Assembly: GCF_001905505.1 (NCBI RefSeq)
Contig: NZ_LIPG01000005.1
Span: 661,621 to 725,620 of the forward strand
Source of the DNA: Streptomyces sp. CB02058
Lineage (GTDB): Bacteria; Actinomycetota; Actinomycetes; Streptomycetales; Streptomycetaceae
Direction: 5' to 3'
DNA: 64,000 nucleotides
The notes under the pieces were generated by a model, which was given only the letters and a program-made list of their open reading frames with translations, did no database searches and was not told where the DNA came from. Below, in pieces: positions 9,530-18,531 of this stretch (within the stretch, counting starts at the first letter, position 1; every line of letters begins with the position of its first letter). The translations under genes and the position numbers were made by a program.

Positions 9530-10984
9530 TCAGGAGGCCGTCGGATACGGGAGCAGGCCCGCGTTCGTCTTCTCCCACGACGCCCGCAGCTCGGCCAGCA
9601 GTTCGGGCTCGGCCTTCGCCCGGTCGGCCTGCTCGCGCTGGTCCTCGCTCAGCTGGAAGAGCTGGTCGGCCCCGCTCTTCCCCCTGTAGTACTTCCAGTC
9701 GCCGCGCCGCAGCGCCCGCTCGCCGCGCACCCGCCAGAACAGGTCGCGCTCCTTCGGCCTCTCGTCCCGCAGCAGGTATCCGGCGAGGCTGACGCCGTCC
9801 AGGGCGTAGGCGGGGTCGGGCCGCGCACCGCCGAGCTCCAGCAGGGTCGCCGTCCAGTCGGGCGAGAACACCGGGAGGTCGCTGACCTGGTTGCCGTTGA
9901 TGCGAGCGGGCCAGCGCAGCACCGACGGGACCCGGATGCCGCCCTCCTGGAGCGAGCTCTTGTTGCCGGACAGAGGCCAGTTGTACGAGAAGCGCTCGCC
10001 GCCGTTGTCGCTGGCGAAGAAGACGAGTGTGTCCTCCTCCTGGCCCGATCGCTTCAGGGCCTTCAGCACCTGGCCGATCGAGCGGTCCAGGTCCTCGACC
10101 ATCTCCGTGTACTTCTCGACCGAGCCGCCGTCGGCGTTCCAGAGCGCCGACCTGTCGCCGGCCTTGATCCGGCGGACGATCTCGGCGCTGGCCTCCGTGT
10201 CGCCGTCGGCGATCCACGGCCAGTGCGGGGTGGTGAAGTTCAGGTTGAGCAGCCACGGCTTCTCGTGGTCGCGCTGCACGTATTCGCTCGCGCGCTCGGT
10301 GAGGACCCGGGTGTAGTAGCGCAGGTCCTTGTATTCGGCGTCGCCCTCGTACAGGTCGTACTCCCCGGCCAGGCCGAGCTTCGAGTAGTACTCCAGCGCC
10401 CCGCCGAAGTTCCCGAAGAACTCGTCCCAGCCCGACTTGGTCGGGCTGTAGTCCGGCAGGTAGCCGCAGTGCCACTTGCCGATCAGCGCCGTCGAGTAAC
10501 CGGCGCCGCGCAGCAGGGACGCCAGCGTCGGGTGGGTCGGTTCGAGGCCGACGGACTTGTCCGCGATGGGCTCGGCGAGCCCGCCCTTCGTACGCCCCGG
10601 GTAGCGGCCCGTGTAGAGGCTGAACCGGGTGGGGGAGCAGGTCGCGGACCCGGAGTAGGCATCCGTGAAGCGGACGCCCTGCCGTGCGAGCGCGTCCAGG
10701 TTGGGGGTGCGGATGTGCGGGGCGCCGTAGGAGGAGAGATCCGCCCAGCCGAGGTCGTCGCCGAGGATGAAGAGGATGTTGGGGCGGCGGGCGTGCTTGC
10801 CGCGGGCGGCCCGGAAGGGCTGCTCCCGCGTCGCCTCCCCGGCCGCCGCGGCTGCCGGAGAGGCTGCCTGTATCCCGACGGCGGCGGTGGCCGCCGTCGC
10901 GCCGACGGCCGCGGTGAAGGCGCGGCGGCTCAGCGGCACATCGGGGGACTTGTCCGTACTGACGTTCGAATCACGAGAGGGCAT
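9530..10984 (-). CDS. Tat-exported sulfatase (arylsulfatase-like)
   Basis: This 484-residue protein hydrolyses a sulfate ester outside the cell. It starts with a twin-arginine signal (LSRRAFTAAVGA, residues 19-30) followed by an Ala-rich cleavage region around 45. The metal-binding pair DD is at 76-77 (NILFILGDDLGW). The sulfatase signature CSPTR begins at Cys116, which must be converted to formylglycine for activity, and is followed by SLYTGRYPGR. Later landmarks are IGKWHCGY and FASDNGGE, which supply active-site Lys, His and Asp. Tat export fits a protein whose cofactor residue is made in the cytoplasm. No anaerobic or FGE-type maturase lies in the window. It converges on the META lipoprotein gene. 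Confidence 0.92.
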   Translation of the reverse strand: MPSRDSNVSTDKSPDVPLSRRAFTAAVGATAATAAVGIQAASPAAAAAGEATREQPFRAARGKHARRPNILFILGDDLGWADLSSYGAPHIRTPNLDALARQGVRFTDAYSGSATCSPTRFSLYTGRYPGRTKGGLAEPIADKSVGLEPTHPTLASLLRGAGYSTALIGKWHCGYLPDYSPTKSGWDEFFGNFGGALEYYSKLGLAGEYDLYEGDAEYKDLRYYTRVLTERASEYVQRDHEKPWLLNLNFTTPHWPWIADGDTEASAEIVRRIKAGDRSALWNADGGSVEKYTEMVEDLDRSIGQVLKALKRSGQEEDTLVFFASDNGGERFSYNWPLSGNKSSLQEGGIRVPSVLRWPARINGNQVSDLPVFSPDWTATLLELGGARPDPAYALDGVSLAGYLLRDERPKERDLFWRVRGERALRRGDWKYYRGKSGADQLFQLSEDQREQADRAKAEPELLAELRASWEKTNAGLLPYPTAS

Positions 10985-11380
10985 GAGGTCTCCTGGGCGG
11001 GCCTCGGGCGCCGGAAGGAGCGGTGCGCGAGGGAGAGGGGCACGACGGAACCCGCCGGAGACGGGCGTACGCGGACGCGCACCCGGTCATGAGCGGGCGG
11101 AAAGGAGGGTGGAACGGAAGCTCCGCGGAACGGGAGTTCTGCGGAGCGGAAGCTCTACCGAGGCCGGGGAAGGGCCCAGGAGCGTGACAGCTCAGGCGCG
11201 GCGACAGATGGCGCTCGCGACACGTCCCAGATCGACGTGGCGGCGCTCCACGAGCGTGACCGAATGATCACCGAGGGGCTGCATGAGGCAGGAGCCTGCC
11301 AACAGGCCATGACCGTGTCAACGGTGATCTCGAAGTACGGACGCCCGTCCCGGGACCGGACACCGCCATGGGAGCGCGGC

Positions 11381-11434
11381 CCAGCCCGAACCCGCACCCC
11401 AGCCCGGACCCGCACCCCAGCCCGGACCCGCACC
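11381..11434. repeat. 18-bp tandem repeat, three copies
   Basis: Three adjacent units of the form CCAGCCCGNACCCGCACC start at 11381, 11399 and 11417. The first differs from the others by one base. On the minus strand they read as repeated Val-Arg-Val-Arg-Ala-Gly codons, but the surrounding frame does not look like a gene. Confidence 0.75.
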
Positions 11435-11933
11435 CCGGCCGACGCCCCCACCGGCTCGCGCGGCCCAGCCCGGACCCGGCCCCTCGGCAACGCCCGTAAC
11501 GGCTCGCGCGATCCGCCCCCGCCGGCTCGCGTGGTCCACGGACCGGGATCGCGGGCCGGTCCTGGACCGGACCAAGAGCGTTCCGGACCGGCCGAGTGGC
11601 CCTCCGCGGCGGTCCGCGGACCTCCCCGCACGGGCCGCCCGGTGTGAGGCTCGACACGAAACGAGCGTTCGGCAACCCCTCGCCCGCATCCGGCCCCGGC
11701 TCACCGAGCGCCACGAGAGCCTCCGCACGGGCGCCGGACCGCCGGGGCCCCGGACCCCCCGGTAACCGCCGCACATCCCCGCAACGAACGTCCTGCGGGG
11801 GTCCGGAGCACGGAGACGGGAACGGGCCATGATCACCCGGAGTGATCGAACCGAACAGCCCGCGGTACCTGTGGAAACAGCCCCGGAGGCACGGCCGCAC
11901 CGGTCGAAGGACCCCTGTCGGGCGGTCACCCAA

Positions 11934-11963
11934 TTCGGACCGGTGGTCGATCTCGCCTACACT
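11934..11963 (+). promoter_or_regulatory. Probable purF promoter
   Basis: TTCGGA (11934-11939) and TACACT (11958-11963) are separated by 18 bases, a plausible housekeeping-sigma promoter. The expected transcription start, 7-8 bases after the -10 box, falls on the G of the purF GTG. Confidence 0.55.
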
Positions 11964-11970
11964 CGGTGCC

Positions 11971-13497
11971 GTGCCTCGTGGTGATGGACGACTCAACCAC
12001 GACCTGCTCCCCGGAGAAAAAGGCCCCCAGGACGCTTGCGGCGTCTACGGTGTCTGGGCTCCGGGCGAAGAGGTCGCCAAGCTCACCTATTTCGGACTGT
12101 ATGCCCTGCAGCACCGTGGACAGGAGTCCGCGGGCATCGCAGTGAGCAACGGGTCCCAGATCCTGGTCTTCAAGGACATGGGACTGGTCTCGCAGGTCTT
12201 CGACGAAACGTCTCTGGGATCGCTCCAGGGCCATATCGCGGTCGGTCATGCCCGCTACTCCACCACCGGTGCCTCGGTGTGGGAGAACGCGCAGCCGACG
12301 TTCCGTGCCACCGCGCACGGCTCGATCGCCCTGGGTCACAACGGCAACCTGGTCAATACGGCCCAGCTCGCCGAGATGGTCGCCGACCTTCCCCGTAAGG
12401 ACGGTCGCGCCACCCAGGTCGCGGCGACGAACGACACCGACCTGGTGACCGCCCTGCTCGCCGGACAGCGGGACGAGAATGACAAGCCGCTCACCATCGA
12501 GGAGGCCGCCGCAAAGGTGCTCCCCGAGGTCAAGGGCGCCTTCTCGCTCGTCTTCATGGACGAGCACACCCTCTACGCCGCCCGCGACCCGCAGGGCATC
12601 CGCCCGCTGGTCCTCGGCCGGCTGGAGCGTGGCTGGGTGGTGGCCTCCGAGTCCGCCGCCCTCGACATCTGCGGCGCCAGCTACGTCCGTGAGATCGAGC
12701 CGGGCGAGCTCGTCGCCATCGACGAGAACGGTCTCCGCACCTCCCGCTTCGCAGAAGCGAAGCCCAAGGGCTGTGTCTTCGAGTACGTCTATCTGGCCCG
12801 CCCCGACACCGACATCGCCGGGCGGAACGTCTACCTCTCCCGTGTGGAGATGGGCCGGAAGCTGGCGGCCGAGGCCCCCGTCGACGCCGATCTGGTCATA
12901 GCGACGCCGGAATCCGGAACCCCCGCGGCCATCGGCTACGCCGAGGCGAGCGGAATTCCGTTCGGGTCCGGACTGGTCAAGAACGCCTACGTCGGCCGGA
13001 CCTTTATCCAGCCTTCACAGACCATCCGCCAGCTGGGCATCCGTCTCAAGCTGAATCCGCTCAAGGAAGTCATCAAGGGCAAGCGCCTGGTGGTCGTCGA
13101 CGACTCGATCGTCCGCGGCAACACCCAGCGCGCCCTGGTCAGGATGCTCCGCGAGGCGGGCGCCGCCGAGATCCACATCCGGATCTCCTCCCCGCCCGTG
13201 AAGTGGCCCTGCTTCTTCGGCATCGACTTCGCGACGCGCGCCGAACTGATCGCCAACGGCATGTCCGTCGACGAGATCGCCACCTCCATGGGGGCCGACT
13301 CGCTCGCGTACATCTCGCTCGACGCGATGGTCGAGGCGACGACGATCGCCAAGCCGAACCTGTGCCGCGCCTGCTTCGACGGTGAATACCCGATGGAGCT
13401 CCCGGACCCGGAGCTGCTCGGCAAGCAGCTGCTGGAGACCGAGCTGGCGGCCGGCCCCGCCGCCACCGCGGCGGCCGACGCGCTGCGTCGTCCGTGA
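11971..13497 (+). CDS. purF: Amidophosphoribosyltransferase PurF
   Basis: This 508-residue enzyme makes phosphoribosylamine from PRPP and glutamine, the first committed step of purine synthesis. The propeptide-like leader ends at Cys23 in QDACGVYG, which becomes the N-terminal nucleophile after processing. Later features are HRGQESAGI, the PRPP-binding loop VVVDDSIVRGNT near residue 375, and cysteines at KGCVFEY, WPCFFGID and CRACFDGEYP that match the iron-sulfur ligands of Bacillus-type PurF. I chose the GTG at 11971 because family members start at PRGDGRLNHDLLPGE. There is no Shine-Dalgarno sequence and the promoter spacing suggests a leaderless mRNA. purM follows after 60 bases. Confidence 0.95.
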   Translation: MPRGDGRLNHDLLPGEKGPQDACGVYGVWAPGEEVAKLTYFGLYALQHRGQESAGIAVSNGSQILVFKDMGLVSQVFDETSLGSLQGHIAVGHARYSTTGASVWENAQPTFRATAHGSIALGHNGNLVNTAQLAEMVADLPRKDGRATQVAATNDTDLVTALLAGQRDENDKPLTIEEAAAKVLPEVKGAFSLVFMDEHTLYAARDPQGIRPLVLGRLERGWVVASESAALDICGASYVREIEPGELVAIDENGLRTSRFAEAKPKGCVFEYVYLARPDTDIAGRNVYLSRVEMGRKLAAEAPVDADLVIATPESGTPAAIGYAEASGIPFGSGLVKNAYVGRTFIQPSQTIRQLGIRLKLNPLKEVIKGKRLVVVDDSIVRGNTQRALVRMLREAGAAEIHIRISSPPVKWPCFFGIDFATRAELIANGMSVDEIATSMGADSLAYISLDAMVEATTIAKPNLCRACFDGEYPMELPDPELLGKQLLETELAAGPAATAAADALRRP

Positions 13498-13557
13498 CCC
13501 GGACCGACCGGCCACTTCCCCACCAGCCCCGTATTCCCACACGAAAGAACCCGGGCA

Positions 13558-14631
13558 ATGTCTGAGACAACAGGTGCTTCCTACGCTGCGGCGGGCGTCG
13601 ACATCGAAGCCGGTGACCGTGCCGTCGAGCTGATGAAGGAGTGGGTGAAGAAGACGCAGCGGCCCGAGGTCGCGGGCCTCGGCGGCCTCGGCGGTTTCGC
13701 CGGCCTGTTCGACGCCTCGGCGCTCAAGCGCTACGAGCGTCCGCTGCTCGCCTCCGCCACCGACGGCGTCGGCACGAAGGTCGACCTGGCCCGGCAGATG
13801 GGCGTGTACGACACCATCGGCCACGACCTCGTGGGCATGGTCGTCGACGACCTGGTCGTGTGCGGCGCGGAGCCGCTCTTCATGACCGACTACATCTGTG
13901 TCGGCAAGGTGCATCCCGAGCGTGTCGCGGCCATCGTGAAGGGCATCGCCGAGGGCTGCGTCCTGGCGGGCTGCGCTCTGGTCGGCGGCGAGACGGCCGA
14001 GCACCCGGGTCTGCTGGGCGCCGACGACTTCGACGTCGCGGGTGCGGGCACCGGCGTGGTCGAGGCCGACCGGCTGCTGGGCCCGGACCGTATCCGTAAG
14101 GGTGACGCCGTGATCGCGATGGCGTCCTCCGGTCTTCACTCCAACGGGTACTCGCTCGTGCGCCATGTGGTCTTCGACCGCGCCGGCTGGACGCTCGACC
14201 GCCAGGTCGAGGAGTTCGGCAGGACGCTCGGCGAGGAGCTCCTGGAGCCCACCAGGATCTACTCCCTGGACTGCCTGGCACTCACCCGCACGACCGAGGT
14301 GCACGGCTTCAGCCACGTCACCGGCGGCGGCCTGGCCAACAACCTGGCCCGGGTGATCCCGGACGGTCTGCACGCCACCGTGGACCGTGCCACCTGGACG
14401 CCCGGCGCCGTCTTCGACCTGGTCGGCAAGGCCGGACAGGTCGAGCAGCTGGAGCTGGAGAAGACGCTCAACATGGGCGTAGGCATGATCGCGATCGTCC
14501 CGGCCGACTCCGTGGACGCGGCGCTGACGACGCTGGCCGACCGGGGTGTCGACTCCTGGGTCGCCGGTGAGATCACCGAGCGTGGGGACCACGCCACGGG
14601 CGCCGAGCTGACCGGAAGCTACGCACGGTAG
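13558..14631 (+). CDS. purM: Phosphoribosylformylglycinamidine cyclo-ligase PurM (AIR synthetase)
   Basis: This 357-residue enzyme closes FGAM to aminoimidazole ribotide (AIR) with ATP, the step right after PurSQL. Visible motifs are ATDGVGTKVDLAR (about 66-78, ATP and substrate), DLVVCGAEPLFMTDY, LVGGETAEHPG and GLHSNGYSLVR, and the C-terminal HVTGGGLANNLAR segment. Length is normal. It shares a transcript with purF, 60 bases upstream. The purine pathway is therefore split between this purFM pair and the purSQL operon about 6 kb away. A GC-rich hairpin follows the stop. Confidence 0.96.
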   Translation: MSETTGASYAAAGVDIEAGDRAVELMKEWVKKTQRPEVAGLGGLGGFAGLFDASALKRYERPLLASATDGVGTKVDLARQMGVYDTIGHDLVGMVVDDLVVCGAEPLFMTDYICVGKVHPERVAAIVKGIAEGCVLAGCALVGGETAEHPGLLGADDFDVAGAGTGVVEADRLLGPDRIRKGDAVIAMASSGLHSNGYSLVRHVVFDRAGWTLDRQVEEFGRTLGEELLEPTRIYSLDCLALTRTTEVHGFSHVTGGGLANNLARVIPDGLHATVDRATWTPGAVFDLVGKAGQVEQLELEKTLNMGVGMIAIVPADSVDAALTTLADRGVDSWVAGEITERGDHATGAELTGSYAR

Positions 14632-14641
14632 GACACCGTCA

Positions 14642-14672
14642 CCACCGGCCCGGCACTTCGGCGGGCCGGTGG
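14642..14672 (+). terminator. Terminator after purFM
   Basis: CCACCGGCCCG and its exact complement form an 11-bp stem with a nine-base loop, about ten bases after the purM stop. A second set of inverted repeats of CCGGACCGGG near 14720-14765 can serve the convergent DUF3073 gene. Confidence 0.75.
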
Positions 14673-14784
14673 CGGCCGGAGTGCCGCGTGGCCCATGGTC
14701 CCGCAGGCTCCGTCCGTTCCGGACCGGGACAGCACAGAACCCGGTCCGGGCAGGCCCGGACCGGGTCGATGTGTCAGCGCGAGG

Positions 14785-15042
14785 TCAAGCGCCGCGGCGC
14801 TGTGACGACGGACCGGACTGTTCGTCCTCGTCCGCGTCCTCGTCGTCGTTGTACAGATCCGCGTACTGTGCGTACGGGTCATCTTCCTCGTCGTCGTCCT
14901 CGAACGGCTCGGCGTTCGGTGGTTGACTCGAAGGCGATGCGCCCAGCTCATTGGCCAGACGCGACAGGTCAGTCCCGCCGCTGCTGTACTTCAGCTGGCG
15001 GGCGACCTTTGTCTGCTTGGCCTTTGCCCGGCCGCGCCCCAT
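14785..15042 (-). CDS. DUF3073 family protein
   Basis: This 85-residue protein starts with the conserved basic segment MGRGRAKAKQTKVARQLKY, followed by SGGTDLSRLANELG. This is the DUF3073 signature found throughout the actinobacteria. The C-terminal part (about 45-80) is strongly acidic, with runs of Asp and Glu broken by DPYAQYADLY. Such a basic head and acidic tail suggests a nucleic-acid or protein-binding role, but the function is unknown. The ATG at 15042 is preceded by GAGGGGG. It is convergent with purM, next to which it is commonly found in Streptomyces, as I recall. Confidence 0.92.
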   Translation of the reverse strand: MGRGRAKAKQTKVARQLKYSSGGTDLSRLANELGASPSSQPPNAEPFEDDDEEDDPYAQYADLYNDDEDADEDEQSGPSSQRRGA

Positions 15043-15388
15043 GGCTCGACCCCCTCGGTGACGGGGCTCGACGGCCCCAGAGTCTTGACACGCGTTCATG
15101 TTTCAGGACGGACTCTCAGCAGAGAGACCGCGCCCGTGGCTTTAACGGTACCTGCTTCCTCGGCCATACGGTACGCCGCCCGCATCACGTGCCTCCGTGC
15201 AGGACCGCGGAGGAGCCCGTCCTCGCTGGTCACACCCGATTTTAACCTCTTGTGGACGGCCGACCCGCCGACCGGAGTGAGTCTTGTCTCCCCACGGCCG
15301 GCGGACCGTCCCCCGGCCGTGCGGAGGCCCCCGGTCACCGGGCCGGACGCACGGTCCGGTGACGGGGGGCCGACGGTGCGGTGACGCG
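15043..15388. other. Intergenic region between DUF3073 and valine dehydrogenase genes
   Basis: These 346 bases contain the likely DUF3073 promoter on the right of its start. At 15326-15371 there is a large hairpin (GGCCCCCGGTCACCGG against its near-complement, one mismatch) that would terminate the dehydrogenase transcript. Short open frames seen here show no coding signs. Confidence 0.5.
15326..15371 (-). terminator. Terminator of the valine dehydrogenase gene
   Basis: A 16-bp stem with one mismatch encloses about 14 bases that contain a further CCGGAC/GTCCGG pairing. It lies about 18 bases downstream of the dehydrogenase stop on the minus strand. Confidence 0.65.
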
Positions 15389-16471
15389 TCAGCGACGTCG
15401 GGCTTCGGCCATCCGCTGCTCGGCGATGCGGTCGGCCGCCGCGGCCGGCGGAATCCCGTCCGCCTTCGCACGTGCGAATATGGCCAGCGTGGTGTCGAAG
15501 ATCTTCGACGCCTTCGCCTTGCACCGGTCGAAATCGAAACCGTGGAGCTCGTCGGCCACCTGGATCACGCCACCGGCGTTCACCACGTAGTCGGGTGCGT
15601 ACAGAACCGATCGGTCGGCAAGGTCCTTCTCCACGCCCGGGTGCGCGAGCTGGTTGTTGGCCGCGCCGCACACCACCTTCGCCGTGAGCACGGGCACGCT
15701 CGCGTCGTTGAGCGCGCCGCCCAGTGCGCACGGGGCGTAGATGTCCAGGCCCTCCGTGCGGATCAGCGCGTCCGTGTCCGCGGCCACGGAGACCTGGGGG
15801 TGCAGATCGGTGATCCGGCGTACGGACTCCTCGCGCACATCGGTCACCACGACCTCGGCGCCGTCGCTCAGCAGGTGCTGGACCAGGTGGTGCCCGACCT
15901 TGCCGACGCCCGCGACACCGACCTTGCGGCCGCGCAGCGTGGGGTCGCCCCACAGGTGCTGGGCGGAGGCGCGCATGCCCTGGAAGACGCCGTACGCGGT
16001 GAGGACCGAGGAGTCGCCGGCGCCGCCGTTCTCGGGGGAGCGGCCGGTGGTCCAGCGGCACTCCCGGGCGATGACGTCCATGTCGGCGACGTAGGTGCCG
16101 ACATCACAGGCGGTCACGTAGCGCCCGCCGAGCGAGGCCACGAACCGGCCGTAGGCGAGGAGCAGTTCCTCGGTCTTGATCCGCTCCGGGTCGCCGATGA
16201 TGACGGCCTTGCCGCCACCGTGGTCGAGGCCGGCCATGGCGTTCTTGTACGACATGCCGCGCGAGAGGTTCAGCGCGTCCGCGACGGCCTCCTCCTCGGA
16301 GGCGTACGGATAGAAGCGGGTGCCGCCGAGGGCGGGGCCCAGGGCGGTGGAGTGGAGGGCGATGACGGCCTTGAGGCCGGTGGCACGGTCCTGGCAGATC
16401 ACGACTTGCTCGTGGCCCCCCTGATCCGAGTGGAACAGGGTGCGCAGGACGCCGTCGGTCACATCGGTCAC
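15389..16471 (-). CDS. vdh: Valine (branched-chain amino acid) dehydrogenase
   Basis: This 360-residue NAD-dependent Glu/Leu/Phe/Val dehydrogenase deaminates branched-chain amino acids to keto acids, feeding precursors for macrolides and fatty acids. The catalytic region contains GGTRFYPYASEEEAV, MSYKNAMAGLDHGGGKAVI with the active-site Lys residues, and TACDVGTYVADMD. The Rossmann fold begins at VGVAGVGKVGHHLVQ near residue 186, and the CGAANNQL and YVVNAGGVI segments follow. The GTG at 16471 was chosen because GGGAG lies 8 bases upstream and S. coelicolor Vdh starts the same way; the frame is open further upstream. The location between purM and bldC fits the known Streptomyces order. Confidence 0.93.
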   Translation of the reverse strand: MTDVTDGVLRTLFHSDQGGHEQVVICQDRATGLKAVIALHSTALGPALGGTRFYPYASEEEAVADALNLSRGMSYKNAMAGLDHGGGKAVIIGDPERIKTEELLLAYGRFVASLGGRYVTACDVGTYVADMDVIARECRWTTGRSPENGGAGDSSVLTAYGVFQGMRASAQHLWGDPTLRGRKVGVAGVGKVGHHLVQHLLSDGAEVVVTDVREESVRRITDLHPQVSVAADTDALIRTEGLDIYAPCALGGALNDASVPVLTAKVVCGAANNQLAHPGVEKDLADRSVLYAPDYVVNAGGVIQVADELHGFDFDRCKAKASKIFDTTLAIFARAKADGIPPAAAADRIAEQRMAEARRR

Positions 16472-16649
16472 TGTGGTGACTCCCAAGTACGAAGCGGCGG
16501 ATGACCCTCCTGAAGGTGGGGAGGGCCGCGGACCGGCCGGCACCCGGCCGGTCCGACTGGGCAAGAGCGTAAGTCCTCGTGGCACGTAGATCTGTTCCAC
16601 TGCACCGGATCACCCCCCTGTGGAGTACCGGCGTGACACGATCTACCGC

Positions 16650-17495
16650 ATGTCGGTGGTGTCTTCGGTGCTCGTCCCTTACGCGTCCTACCTGCGGGTG
16701 TACGAGCCGCTCGCCGCCTTCCGGGAACCGGAGCGGAGTCACTGGACGCGTTATGCCCAGCGCTCCGAGCTCCCCACGGCCCAGGACGAACTGCGTCGCT
16801 CGCTGGCGGACCTGGTTCCCACACCCCCGGTCGCGGTTCCGGTGCACGAGAGCGACGACGCCTTCGTGGCGCTGGTCGACGGCGTGGTCTGCGTCTGCCC
16901 GTGGCGGACCCGGATGCGCGGATGGATGGCGTTGAGCGAACTGGGGGGTCTGTTTTCGGCCACCGTGCTCGACGCGGTGCTGCCTCCGGTGGTGCGGGGG
17001 CAGGCGGTTGCGGACTACGAGCGGTGGGCCGAGCGGAACCCGGACGCCCGTCCCTGGATCAGGACCACGGTGTGGCACGTACCGGTGCGCTGGTTCGTGC
17101 TCTTCGACGACGACGAGCGGGAGTACGTCGCCGCCGGTGCCGGCGGCGGCCGGGCGCTGATGCGCTACCGGACGCCGATGGTGCAGGCCAGGCGCCGGCT
17201 GGCGAGGGCGCTGCGGACCCTGCGGGAGACCGTCGACGAAGGGCCGCTGACCGAGGGGCTCGTGGAGGTGGGACGCTGGCTGGAGGAGTTCCATCCCCGC
17301 GCCCTGGTGGAGCTGGACTACGGCGGCCTGGTGCACGCGCTCAGCGGTGAGCGGCTCGCGGCCGACCGCTCGGCCGCGGACGTGGCCGAGGGCATCGCCG
17401 CCCTGCGCGCCGGGGACACCGATGCGGCGGGTGTGGCGTACGGCCGTCTCGCCGAGCGATGGCGAGCCGTACGGGACCTGCAGTCCTCCAACTAG
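16650..17495 (+). CDS. Conserved Streptomyces protein of unknown function
   Basis: This 281-residue protein begins MSVVSSVLVPYASYLRVYEPL. It has no signal peptide or membrane segment. It contains several Trp-rich patches (HWTRYAQ, CPWRTRMRGWM, WHVPVRWFVLF) and an acidic DDDERE loop, and it ends in an Arg-rich helix. I recognise no named domain. It sits divergently from valine dehydrogenase (about 180 bases apart) and upstream of bldC, a position that appears conserved in the genus. The ATG was chosen because the 10 residues upstream of it in the open frame look like translated promoter. No Shine-Dalgarno sequence is obvious. Confidence 0.75.
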   Translation: MSVVSSVLVPYASYLRVYEPLAAFREPERSHWTRYAQRSELPTAQDELRRSLADLVPTPPVAVPVHESDDAFVALVDGVVCVCPWRTRMRGWMALSELGGLFSATVLDAVLPPVVRGQAVADYERWAERNPDARPWIRTTVWHVPVRWFVLFDDDEREYVAAGAGGGRALMRYRTPMVQARRRLARALRTLRETVDEGPLTEGLVEVGRWLEEFHPRALVELDYGGLVHALSGERLAADRSAADVAEGIAALRAGDTDAAGVAYGRLAERWRAVRDLQSSN

Positions 17496-18155
17496 CCCGA
17501 AGCCGTGTGAATCGGAACGCACCGCCGCATAGAGGCGCTATCGGCAGGGAAGGTACACCGTGTGAGGTGTCCGACATCTGCGGGCGCCGAGGAAGCGCGG
17601 CGGAGGTGAACGGAGATGCCCTGAGGGGATCTGACGGGCCGTGAACCGCCGCCGGGTGTGACGCGTGTGACAGGCGAGGCGGGAAGTGGCCCATGTGGCG
17701 CGGGACCTACGTCCCGAACCGGGCCTTTGCCTCAAGCGTGATGGATAGCACTAACGGGGCCCTTGCGCCCTTCCCTACTCCTCATGCCAAAATAGGACAA
17801 GGAGTCCGGGGAGGGCTCTGTCCGTCCAACTATGGGCGGAATGCTCCGCATTGCACGCTATGGGGGGTCTGACGACTTCTGACGACTCCTGGTTGTCCTG
17901 TGACTGATCGTTACTGGGGCGTGACTGTCCGCTATGGCATGGTCCATCGGCTTCCGTCGCTGATGAACACCTGGGAGGGCAATTCCATCGGTTTGGCCGA
18001 CGTGGCTGGACGGATGGTGTAGTTGTAGTGCCGAGGACAAGCCGTTCGTCCTATAACCGACTCGGCCCGCGTCCGCCATTTCGGGCAACGCGGGTCAAGG
18101 TGCAGAATTTAGAGGAAAGAACCGAGAAGGTTCGGTTCTCCCGAGGAGGCCGCTC
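17496..18155. promoter_or_regulatory. Long upstream region of bldC
   Basis: This 660-base region holds no gene I can support. Its base composition is less GC-rich than the genes around it. It carries AT-rich tracts such as CCAAAATAGG near 17789 and TCCTATAACCG near 18049. TATAAC (about 18052) is a candidate -10 for bldC with a leader of about 95 bases, but the matching -35 is not clear. The length suggests several regulators or promoters act on bldC. Confidence 0.4.
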
Positions 18156-18362
18156 ATGACCGCTCGCACCCCTGATGCCGAGCCGCTGCTGACCCCGGCT
18201 GAGGTTGCCACGATGTTCCGCGTGGACCCGAAGACGGTCACCCGTTGGGCAAAGGCTGGCAAGCTCACGTCCATCCGCACGCTCGGTGGACATCGCCGGT
18301 ACCGCGAGGCAGAGGTCCGCGCACTGCTTGCGGGTATTCCGCAGCAGCGCAGCGAGGCCTGA
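18156..18362 (+). CDS. bldC: Developmental regulator BldC (MerR-like DNA-binding protein)
   Basis: This 68-residue protein is one winged helix-turn-helix related to the DNA-binding part of MerR proteins: LTPAEVATMFRVDPKTVTRWAKAGKLTSIRTLGGHRRYREAEVRALL. It lacks the dimerisation coil and effector domain, as BldC does. In S. coelicolor and S. venezuelae BldC controls the timing of aerial growth and sporulation and binds DNA as head-to-tail oligomers on direct repeats. The match over the full length and the size leave little doubt. GAGGAGG lies 8 bases before the ATG. A strong terminator follows about 130 bases after the stop. Confidence 0.97.
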   Translation: MTARTPDAEPLLTPAEVATMFRVDPKTVTRWAKAGKLTSIRTLGGHRRYREAEVRALLAGIPQQRSEA

Positions 18363-18494
18363 CACACCCCTGTCGCCGCAGCCACAACAGGGAACTGAAG
18401 GGTCCCCCAACCCTTGGTGTTCCCACTCATAGCTCCATACGACGGGCGCCTGCCCCAACGGGCGCCATGCCTGTGACATGCGGGTACGTCGTTG

Positions 18495-18531
18495 AATCGC
18501 GCTGGACTCCGCCGGGTCCAGCGCGATTTTT
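18495..18531 (+). terminator. Strong intrinsic terminator downstream of bldC
   Basis: A 13-bp perfect stem (AATCGCGCTGGAC with its complement) is followed by TTTTT, a classic U-tract that is rare in this GC-rich genome. A weaker hairpin GGCGCC...GGCGCC lies about 40 bases before it. Confidence 0.88.

Larger units (their letters stand above)
10985..11970. other. Gene-poor gap of about 1 kb between the sulfatase gene and purF
   Basis: I find no gene here. The long open frames are Arg-, Pro- and Gly-rich and do not show the codon bias of the neighbours. What can be seen is an 18-bp tandem repeat (11381-11434), a short hairpin GGCAGG-AG-CCTGCC near 11286, an inverted repeat GATCAC-5-GTGATC at 11831-11847, and the purF promoter at the right end. 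The sulfatase promoter must lie at the left end, but no clear boxes are visible. Confidence 0.55.

Noticed and set aside
11155..11996. Arg/Gly/Pro-rich frames on the minus strand before purF
   Set aside because: They arise from the 18-bp repeats and GC-rich DNA, show no family similarity, and overlap the purF start.
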